Below are positions 51,377 to 58,628 of a stretch of DNA of 64,000 bases, in pieces. Under the pieces are notes generated by a model. The model was not told the origin of the DNA and ran no database searches. It saw nothing but the letters and a program-made list of their open reading frames with translations. The stretch lies in NCBI GenBank assembly GCA_040384465.1, contig JAZKJF010000008.1:1-64000 (forward strand), read 5' to 3'. Numbering within the stretch: the stretch's first letter is position 1; each line of letters starts with the position of its first letter. This stretch comes from UBA5078 sp040384465. GTDB lineage: Bacteria; Pseudomonadota; Gammaproteobacteria; Pseudomonadales; Pseudohongiellaceae. A program made the translations under genes and the position numbers.

Positions 51377-51862
51377 TCATATCGAACCAGCAGGCAAAGG
51401 CAGATCCGTCACAAACATCCGCGACATCTCGATCAATTGACCTCCGTAAGGAATAAAGCGCGAAGCCTGCCACCAGGGTTCGGTCGCAAAGAAGTTGCCT
51501 CCGAAATACACAAACACCATGACGATCACTACGCCTCTGGCAATGCCGAACAGCCCGCCAAGCAGCCTGTCAGTCAGCTTCAAGCCACTGACATCGATGA
51601 GCTTGGCCACCAGGAAATTCACCAGCGCTCCCAGCAGCAGCGTGGCTATGAACAGCAGTGCAAAAGCAAACACCTGACGCATCGCCGCGCCGTCAATCCA
51701 ACTGCCCAGTACCGGCGCCAGATCTTCACTGTAGACGCGTGCCAGCAACAGGGCCGCAATCCACGCCAGCAGTGACAGCACCTCACGGACAAAACCCCGC
51801 CACAAGCCGAACAGGCATGACACAGCGGTAATCAACAGAATCGTCAGATCGACCCAATGCAT
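51377..51862 (-). CDS. cvpA: CvpA family membrane protein
   Basis: 161 residues with four transmembrane segments (about 5-25, 30-45, 65-88, 100-122). It matches CvpA: WVDLTILLITAVSCLFGLWR then RGFVREVLSL, and the RLLGGLFGIARG loop. E. coli CvpA is needed for colicin V production and for envelope stress survival. It lies between a SPOR protein gene and purF. Confidence 0.92.
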   Translation of the reverse strand: MHWVDLTILLITAVSCLFGLWRGFVREVLSLLAWIAALLLARVYSEDLAPVLGSWIDGAAMRQVFAFALLFIATLLLGALVNFLVAKLIDVSGLKLTDRLLGGLFGIARGVVIVMVFVYFGGNFFATEPWWQASRFIPYGGQLIEMSRMFVTDLPLPAGSI

Positions 51863-51944
51863 CAGACGCGCAGGCTCCCTGGTGCGAAACGGGGGTGGAA
51901 AAGAACGCCAGTAATGGATTGATCAGACATCTGGATGAAGATTC

Positions 51945-52634
51945 TCATAGGCCTTCGATCTCATAGCGCACCACAATGCCGGACAATTCAACCTCATCCA
52001 GCAGTTGTCGCTGCAACTGCTGCATTGCGGCCCTGTCAACACCGGGTCCCACGAACACCGCTGTCAAGGTCCCCTGCTCCGAACTCACAGCACGGGTGTA
52101 AGCGCGATGACCGAGTGTCTGCAAGCGCTGCACCAGGCTGAGAGCATTGGCCTGACTGGAGAAAGAGCCCAGACGGACGCTCCAACCCTCTGGCAAGCCG
52201 ACATTGTCGAGTTTGGGTGCTTCAGCAGCCGGTGTCACCACGGCAGCGACGACCGGCGGTTCTGTCACAGCAACGACCGTAGTGCTGTCTCCAGAAGCGA
52301 CGGACGCGGAGGCAGGTTCTACGACAATCTCTTCCTCGGCAGGGGTGGTGACAGCTGCTGTCGCATCCACGCGAATCTGATCGGTATCGGCAATCACGAC
52401 AGGACGCTCAGGCACAATGCGAGGTGGCTCAGGAAATGCCTGGGATTCCGGGATGCGGCTCTCCAGCGGCAAGTCATAACTGCCTTGGCCGTCGAACAGG
52501 GCCGACAGTAGAACGACGGCGGCGACCACTATCACCACACTGCCGACAATTCTCTGTTTAGTGTTCTGGTCCAAACCAGTGCTGCCCCTATGTGTGGTGG
52601 TCGTACGCGAACCCGAGTCCGTGACAACCATCAA
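51945..52634 (-). CDS. SPOR domain protein, DedD-like
   Basis: 229 residues: a short cytoplasmic N terminus, one transmembrane helix (about 29-47), a Pro/Glu/Val-rich periplasmic linker (about 55-140) and a C-terminal SPOR domain (about 150-225, WSVRLGSFSSQANALSLVQR). SPOR domains bind denuded peptidoglycan at the septum. E. coli DedD has the same layout and the same folC-dedD-cvpA neighbours. It overlaps folC by four bases. Confidence 0.9.
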   Translation of the reverse strand: MMVVTDSGSRTTTTHRGSTGLDQNTKQRIVGSVVIVVAAVVLLSALFDGQGSYDLPLESRIPESQAFPEPPRIVPERPVVIADTDQIRVDATAAVTTPAEEEIVVEPASASVASGDSTTVVAVTEPPVVAAVVTPAAEAPKLDNVGLPEGWSVRLGSFSSQANALSLVQRLQTLGHRAYTRAVSSEQGTLTAVFVGPGVDRAAMQQLQRQLLDEVELSGIVVRYEIEGL

Positions 52635-53917
52635 GAATTTGCTTCGCTACTCGCGATGTACTGCACTGCATCGGCAACGGTACCGAACGATCCGGTGACC
52701 AACACCAAGTCATCCTGTCCTGCTTGTTCGCATGCCGCGTGATAAGCAGCAACAACCGAGTCGTAGGGCCCACTGACGGTGGCACCCGCCCCACCCAATC
52801 GATCATGCAGAGTCTGTGCATCCTGGCAGCGAGGCTGCGCGAATGCGGCAATATACCAAATGTCGACGGCAGATTCTAAGACGCCGTAAAAACCCACCTG
52901 ATCTTTGTCGGACATCATCGCCAGCACTACCCGCACCTGCCCGCGCAATTCCCCTCTGCTGCGCAGAGCCGCCAGCTTCTCGCTCAGCAGCACGGCGGCG
53001 TGCGGATTATGCGCCACATCAACCCGCACGGCGACACCGGTGCGGGGATCCCGCAATGCCTGAAAGCGCCCTGCCAGCACGACAGTCTGTAGACCCGCCG
53101 CAATCGCCTCCCGCGTGACGGGCAGCGGTTGCAACGCAATTGCCTGCAAGACAGTGGCGGCATTGACCAGATCGAGCGCTGGCCTCGGCAAACCTGGCAG
53201 TGCCAATGACTTGCCCTGCCTGTCCTCTCCCCACCAATCCCAGTCCATCGCACGCGCCGTGAAACCAAAATCTTTGCCTTGCAGAGAAAGTGGTAAACCC
53301 AGTCGCTCTGCCTCCTGCACAATGCTCTGCGGAGTGTCTATGTCACCACTGACAGCCGGAACGCCAGCCCGAAAAATTCCTGCCTTCTCGCGACCGATAT
53401 CTTCGCGATTGTCGCCAAGCCAATCCTGATGATCGAGCCCAATACTGGTGACGATGGACAGATCGGCGTCGATTATGTTCACCGCATCAAGACGACCCCC
53501 AAGCCCTACTTCCAGCACAGCGACATCCAGCCCCGCCTGCTCCATCAGCAGCAACCCGGCCAGGGTACTGAACTCGAAATAGGTCAGTGAAATATCGCCA
53601 CGTCGAGCCTCGATCAGCGCAAAGCTGTCGCACAGTTCTGCGTCTGTCGCCACACGACCAAGAATGCGAACACGTTCGTTATAAACCAGCAGATGCGGAG
53701 AAGTATAAGTGCCAACCCGATAACCAGCGGCGCTAAAAATGGCTTCCAGCATGGCGACCGTAGAGCCTTTGCCATTGGTACCGGCCACTGTAATCACCAG
53801 CGGCGCGGGCCTGGTCAGCCCAAGCCGGGTGGCCACGGCGCGCACGCGCTGCAGGCCAAGATCGATCTCGCTGGGATGCAAGGCCTGAATAGTGTCAAGC
53901 CACTGGGAGAGAGTCAC
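52631..53917 (-). CDS. folC: Folylpolyglutamate/dihydrofolate synthase
   Basis: Adds glutamate to dihydropteroate and folates. The P-loop is VAGTNGKGST (about 44-53), with LGLGGRLDAVNI and the Mur ligase fold throughout. Length 428 is normal. It lies 90 bases downstream of accD; a small GC hairpin (53933-53951, 8-bp stem) lies between them. Confidence 0.95.
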   Translation of the reverse strand: MTLSQWLDTIQALHPSEIDLGLQRVRAVATRLGLTRPAPLVITVAGTNGKGSTVAMLEAIFSAAGYRVGTYTSPHLLVYNERVRILGRVATDAELCDSFALIEARRGDISLTYFEFSTLAGLLLMEQAGLDVAVLEVGLGGRLDAVNIIDADLSIVTSIGLDHQDWLGDNREDIGREKAGIFRAGVPAVSGDIDTPQSIVQEAERLGLPLSLQGKDFGFTARAMDWDWWGEDRQGKSLALPGLPRPALDLVNAATVLQAIALQPLPVTREAIAAGLQTVVLAGRFQALRDPRTGVAVRVDVAHNPHAAVLLSEKLAALRSRGELRGQVRVVLAMMSDKDQVGFYGVLESAVDIWYIAAFAQPRCQDAQTLHDRLGGAGATVSGPYDSVVAAYHAACEQAGQDDLVLVTGSFGTVADAVQYIASSEANS

Positions 53918-54007
53918 GCCGCATGCCTGCCCGGCCGGGTCACACCCGGCCTCGAATCGGCCTTCAGCGGGCCGGAAAGTGTCAATGTCTGCCGTTCAGC
54001 GAGAGTA

Positions 54008-54871
54008 CTAGCGATGAGTCAGTTTGGCGGCCAAAGAGGCCACACGCTCGCGCATATCCTTGCGATGCACGATCATGTCGATGGCACCATGCTCCAACAG
54101 GAACTCACTGCGCTGAAAGCCTTCCGGTAATTTCACGCGGACGGTCTGACGGATCACGTCGGGCCCGGTGAAACCGACCAGCGCATTGGGCTCGGCAATA
54201 TTGATATCCCCCAGCATGGCCAGACTGGCAGAAACACCGCCGTAGACAGGGTCTACCAGAACAGAAATATAGGGGTAGCCGTGCTCGCGCAGACGCGCCA
54301 GCGCAGCCGAGGTTTTCGCCATCTGCATGAGAGAGATCAGAGCCTCTTGCATACGCGCACCACCGCTGGTGGAAAAACACACGAGAGGTAACTTGTTGGC
54401 GATACAGGTATTGACGGCCTGGGTGAACTTCTCCCCCACCACAGCGCCCATTGATCCTCCGATGAAACCGAACTCGAAGGCAGCAACGACCATCTCCACC
54501 CCATTGACGCGGCCTTGCACAACAATCAACGCGTCTTTTTCACCGGTGCTCTTCTGCGCCGCAGAGAGCCTGTCTTTGTACTTCTTCAAATCACGGAACT
54601 TGAGCAGGTCTACCGGCTCCATGTCTTTGTTCAGCTCCACCTGTCCTTCGGGATCAAGGAACAGTTCAATGCGACGTCGAGCCGTAATGCGCAGGTGATG
54701 ATCACACTTCGGGCACACTTCCAGATTGCGCTCCAGATCCGGTCGGTAGAGGACGGCTTCACAACGTGGGCACTTTTTCCACAGCCCTTCAGGCACACTG
54801 GCGCGCGTCTTGGCAGTCGCAGTATCACCGCCACTGCGAATGGAAGGGAGGATTTTGTTAATCCAGCTCAT
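54008..54871 (-). CDS. accD: Acetyl-CoA carboxylase carboxyltransferase beta subunit
   Basis: Zinc-bearing half of the carboxyltransferase that makes malonyl-CoA for fatty acids. The zinc ribbon uses Cys34, Cys37, Cys53 and Cys56 (KKCPRCEAV and EVCPKCDHHL), followed by the crotonase-like core with FSTSGGARMQEALISL. Length 287. Neighbouring accD-folC-dedD-cvpA-purF is a widely conserved gammaproteobacterial order. Confidence 0.97.
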   Translation of the reverse strand: MSWINKILPSIRSGGDTATAKTRASVPEGLWKKCPRCEAVLYRPDLERNLEVCPKCDHHLRITARRRIELFLDPEGQVELNKDMEPVDLLKFRDLKKYKDRLSAAQKSTGEKDALIVVQGRVNGVEMVVAAFEFGFIGGSMGAVVGEKFTQAVNTCIANKLPLVCFSTSGGARMQEALISLMQMAKTSAALARLREHGYPYISVLVDPVYGGVSASLAMLGDINIAEPNALVGFTGPDVIRQTVRVKLPEGFQRSEFLLEHGAIDMIVHRKDMRERVASLAAKLTHR

Positions 54872-54943
54872 ATCACTGTCCTGTTCAATTGGAGGCCGAT
54901 AACAGCCACTAAAAGTTCTCTATAAATTATGAAGATATAAACA

Positions 54944-55762
54944 TTACTTCAAGTTTTTCAACGCTTCACTGATAGAGGAAATCACTGCCACTGCAGCATC
55001 CAGTTGTGCGCTGGAGCAAGTCGGCTGCGAAGGCAGCAGACCGATCTTCTCGACCAAAGCGCTGCCCACTATAACACCATCGCTGACGGCTGCCATTTCA
55101 CAGGCAGACTGTGCATCCTTGATGCCGAAACCGACCATAATCGGCAGATCGCTGATCGTGCGCAGATGCGTAATCTTGTCGGCAATCTCGCTCTTGTTAC
55201 TGATGGCTGCGCCAGTCACTCCTTTCAAAGACACGTAGTACAGCCAACCAGTGGCGTTAGCACAGATAGAAGCTGTACGGTCCTCAGTGGTAGTCGGCGC
55301 GATCAGAAAGACAGTGTCAATTCCGCGTGGACGCACAGCGCTGAAAAGCTCTTCGCACTCATACGCCGGCAAATCGACAATGAGCAAGCCGTCCACTTCC
55401 GCTGCCCCTGCGGCGGCCGCGAACGTCTCGTAACCCATGATCTCGATTGGATTGAGGTAACCCATCAGGAGAACTGGCGTCTTCTTGTCGCTGCGGCGGA
55501 ATTCACTCACCATGGCCAGCACATCGGTTAATGTGGTGCCTTGACGCAAAGCGCGCTCAGCGCCCAACTGTATTACAGTGCCATCGGAAGACGGATCACT
55601 GAAGGGGATACCGAGTTCGATGATATGCGCACCAGCGCGCACCAAGGCATGCATAAGCGCAACGGTAAGCCCTTTATGCGGATCTCCTGCAACCAGATAC
55701 GGGATCAGGACCTTCTTGTTTTGCGCCTGCAACCCGGCAATAGTCTGACTGATACGACTCAT
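54944..55762 (-). CDS. trpA: Tryptophan synthase alpha chain
   Basis: Cleaves indole-3-glycerol phosphate to indole, which passes to TrpB. The start at 55762 gives 272 residues and places the catalytic Glu49 and Asp60 at the Salmonella positions. The loop after Asp56-Pro57 reads Ser-Ser-Asp-Gly-Thr where most TrpA have Met-Ala-Asp-Gly-Pro; Thr replaces Pro62. Phosphate-binding GVTGA and the end VGFGIK, VSDGVIVGSALV are normal. It lies 76 bases downstream of trpB. Confidence 0.95.
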   Translation of the reverse strand: MSRISQTIAGLQAQNKKVLIPYLVAGDPHKGLTVALMHALVRAGAHIIELGIPFSDPSSDGTVIQLGAERALRQGTTLTDVLAMVSEFRRSDKKTPVLLMGYLNPIEIMGYETFAAAAGAAEVDGLLIVDLPAYECEELFSAVRPRGIDTVFLIAPTTTEDRTASICANATGWLYYVSLKGVTGAAISNKSEIADKITHLRTISDLPIMVGFGIKDAQSACEMAAVSDGVIVGSALVEKIGLLPSQPTCSSAQLDAAVAVISSISEALKNLK

Positions 55763-55838
55763 GAATTTTCGACCTTTGTTCCTGCAGCAATATTTGCCTG
55801 CCTGTATTGATATGTCCGCTGTATTGATAGGCCTGCTT

Positions 55839-57119
55839 TTACACCGTGATGCCGTCAATGGCAGCGACAGTATGAATATCCTTGTCACCACGCCCGGACA
55901 GATTCACCACAATGAATTGATCAGGAGACATGTCAGCGGCCAGTTTGCAGGCACAGGCCACCGCATGACTGGATTCGAGGGCAGGAATGATGCCCTCCAG
56001 CCTCGTCAGCTCCCGGAATGCGGTCAACGCATCCTGATCGGTCACCGGCACATAATTGACGCGCCCAATATCCTTCAGCCAGGCATGCTCTGGACCAACC
56101 CCCGGATAATCCAGCCCCGCAGACACCGAGTGAGTCTCAATGATCTGCCCGGCCTCGTCTGTCATCAGATAGGTTCGGTTGCCATGAAGAACACCAGGGC
56201 GGCCAGCACTCAGTGATGCAGCATGACGGCCTGTCTCGACACCATCACCGCCGGCCTCAGCGCCATACATCGCGACCCCTTCATCACGCAGGAAGGGGTG
56301 AAACAGTCCGATGGCATTGGAACCACCCCCGACACACGCGACCAGTGCATCGGGCAAGCGACCGTATTCCTGGAGGGATTGTGCACGGGCCTCACGGCCG
56401 ATAATGGCCTGAAAGTCGCGCACCATCATGGGATAGGGATGCGGACCAGCGGCAGTGCCGATGATGTAATAGGTGTTGTCGACATTGGTTGCCCAATCGC
56501 GCAGGGCTTCATTAAGCGCATCCTTGAGAGTGCGCGAACCTGATTCCACGGCAATGACATTGGCTCCCAGCAACTTCATGCGGTAGACGTTGGCAGACTG
56601 CCGTTTGATGTCGTCGGCGCCCATGTAGACATGACACTCCAGCCCCAGTCGCGCTGCCACGGTCGCACTAGCAACTCCGTGCTGCCCTGCACCGGTTTCC
56701 GCGATGATGCGCGGCTTTCCCATGAATTTGGCGAGCAACGCTTGGCCGATGGTGTTGTTGATCTTGTGAGCACCGGTATGGTTGAGGTCTTCACGCTTCA
56801 GAATAATCCTGGCTCCCCCGTAACGCTTGCTCAGACGCTCAGCGAAATACAGCGGCGAGGGTCTGCCCACGTAATGCTTCAGATCTTTGTCATATTCCGC
56901 CCAGAACGCTGGATCTTTGGAGAGCTTCTGGTAGACACGATCCAACTCCTCCACTGCGGCCACCAGCGTCTCACCGACGAAGGCGCCACCGTAACGACCA
57001 AAGTGACCGTGCAGATCGGGCCCACTGAACTGGTCGGCCGAGTGTGATGTATCGAGACCGCTGACGATGTCGACGTTTAAAGACTTGGATACTGAAGACT
57101 TAGACACTGTATACCTCAT
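55839..57119 (-). CDS. trpB: Tryptophan synthase beta chain
   Basis: PLP enzyme that condenses indole with serine. The PLP lysine is Lys119 in LNHTGAHKINN, and GGGSNAIG binds the cofactor phosphate. The TrpB1-type length (426) includes about 30 residues before the usual start. The ATG overlaps trpF by 20 bases. It has AETGAGQHGVA and the COMM-domain region intact. Confidence 0.96.
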   Translation of the reverse strand: MRYTVSKSSVSKSLNVDIVSGLDTSHSADQFSGPDLHGHFGRYGGAFVGETLVAAVEELDRVYQKLSKDPAFWAEYDKDLKHYVGRPSPLYFAERLSKRYGGARIILKREDLNHTGAHKINNTIGQALLAKFMGKPRIIAETGAGQHGVASATVAARLGLECHVYMGADDIKRQSANVYRMKLLGANVIAVESGSRTLKDALNEALRDWATNVDNTYYIIGTAAGPHPYPMMVRDFQAIIGREARAQSLQEYGRLPDALVACVGGGSNAIGLFHPFLRDEGVAMYGAEAGGDGVETGRHAASLSAGRPGVLHGNRTYLMTDEAGQIIETHSVSAGLDYPGVGPEHAWLKDIGRVNYVPVTDQDALTAFRELTRLEGIIPALESSHAVACACKLAADMSPDQFIVVNLSGRGDKDIHTVAAIDGITV

Positions 57120-57744
57120 TGAAAAAACTGCTCATGCGCTCCCCGCTCTTGCGCCCGGGTTCTGACTCCACACCACTGCTGACGTCAACGGCATAAGGTG
57201 CTACCAGACGAATGGCCTCAGCCACATTGACGGCGTTCAAGCCGCCTGCCAGGACAATCTTCGCCGACGCTTCTGCAACGCATTGCCTGGCAATACGCCA
57301 ATCAAAGGCTATCCCGGTTCCTCCGGCGGAATGTTTGTCATAACTGTCGAGTAGTATTGCCGAACTCGTTGAATACCTGGCTATCGCACTTATGACATCC
57401 AGTTCCGGTCGCACTCTGATCGCCTTCATATAAGGCATGTCAAAGGAGGCGCAGAACTCTGCTGATTCTTCGCCGTGAAACTGCAGGCAATCCAGATGTA
57501 CGTATTGCAGCACCGCGCGCACCTCTTCCTCTGTCGGATTGACGAAGAGGCCTACCGCACTGACGAAAGCTGGCAAAACACGGCGAATACTGCGGGCTTG
57601 CACGGCAGTCACCGCCCTGGTGCTTTTGCTGTAAAACACCAGCCCGACCGCGTCCGCACCACACTCAGCAGCCAGCAACGCGTCTTCGGGACTTGTCAGC
57701 CCGCAAATCTTGACTCGGGTTCTCTGGAGCATGTTAACAGGCAC
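57100..57744 (-). CDS. trpF: Phosphoribosylanthranilate isomerase
   Basis: Amadori isomerase of tryptophan synthesis. Catalytic Cys14 (VKICGLT) and Asp133 (AILLDSYD) are present, with a C-terminal phosphate site LAGGLNAVNV and VDVSSGVE. 214 residues. Met5 is a possible alternative start. The other trp genes (trpE, G, D, C) are not in the window. Confidence 0.95.
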   Translation of the reverse strand: MPVNMLQRTRVKICGLTSPEDALLAAECGADAVGLVFYSKSTRAVTAVQARSIRRVLPAFVSAVGLFVNPTEEEVRAVLQYVHLDCLQFHGEESAEFCASFDMPYMKAIRVRPELDVISAIARYSTSSAILLDSYDKHSAGGTGIAFDWRIARQCVAEASAKIVLAGGLNAVNVAEAIRLVAPYAVDVSSGVESEPGRKSGERMSSFFNEVYSV

Positions 57745-57798
57745 CTGGTACGGGTATCCGCAAAAGCGAGGGATTCTACCAAAGTTCCATGGCAGAGC

Positions 57799-58620
57799 CT
57801 ACGCAAAAGGCTGTAAAAAAGCAGGCCCTGCCGGCTCTATGGGCAACGCGAAATGCTCGGGGTAACGCACAGCCACCAGATAGAGTCCGAAGGGATGAGC
57901 CGTGATGGCGGCAAGCTTGCGATCTCTGCGCTCCAATACTTCGCGCGCCCAGTCCGGCTCTCGTCGTCCACCACCGATCTCCATCAACACCCCGGCGATA
58001 TTCCGCACCATGTGCTGCAAGAAGGCATTCGCTTCAATATCAAGCACAATAAAACGATGATGGCGCCGCACCTGCAGCTGCATGACTTCACGGAAAGGAG
58101 TTTTGGACTGACAGCCAGCGGCACGAAAGGACGTGAAATCGTGCTCACCCAGCAAGTGCTGCCCCGCTTCATGCATACGTTCGATATCAAGGTTCAGACG
58201 TGTATGGGTCAATTGACGAGCAAGAATGGCAGGTTCAACAGAGCTATCGAGAATCACGTAATTATAACGTCGGGACTGCGCCGAAAAGCGGGCATGGAAA
58301 TCGTCTTGCACTGCACGCGCCCAGCGCACTCGCACCGTTGGCGGTAACAAGCTGTTGGTTCCACGCAACCAGGCCTTCTCTCCGCGATCGATCAGGCAAT
58401 CGAAATGCACGACTTGCGCGGTGGCATGTACGCCAGTATCAGTCCGCCCGGCGCAGACGAGACTCACCGGGTGGGCCGCTATCTTCGCAAGGGCGGTCTC
58501 AAGGGCTGCCTGAACGGTTGGCATGATCGGATCGCCCTGCCTTTGCCAGCCATGAAATGCGGCGCCGTCATACTCGACGCCGAGAGCAATTCGATGCAAA
58601 GAAGGACTGTCGTTGTTCAA
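57799..58620 (-). CDS. truA: tRNA pseudouridine(38-40) synthase
   Basis: Makes pseudouridine at positions 38-40 of tRNA anticodon stems. The catalytic Asp61 is in CAGRTDTGVHA; RIALGVEYDGAAFHGWQRQ opens the protein and FLQHMVRNIAGVLMEIG is the conserved C-terminal helix. 273 residues. Its start lies eight bases after the fimV stop, the fimV-truA-trpF order of Pseudomonas. Confidence 0.96.
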   Translation of the reverse strand: MNNDSPSLHRIALGVEYDGAAFHGWQRQGDPIMPTVQAALETALAKIAAHPVSLVCAGRTDTGVHATAQVVHFDCLIDRGEKAWLRGTNSLLPPTVRVRWARAVQDDFHARFSAQSRRYNYVILDSSVEPAILARQLTHTRLNLDIERMHEAGQHLLGEHDFTSFRAAGCQSKTPFREVMQLQVRRHHRFIVLDIEANAFLQHMVRNIAGVLMEIGGGRREPDWAREVLERRDRKLAAITAHPFGLYLVAVRYPEHFALPIEPAGPAFLQPFA

Positions 58621-58628
58621 GGAAGGAC

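Noticed and set aside
53933..53951. 8-bp GC hairpin between accD and folC
   Set aside because: The loop is three bases and no U tract follows on the minus strand, so it is not called a terminator.
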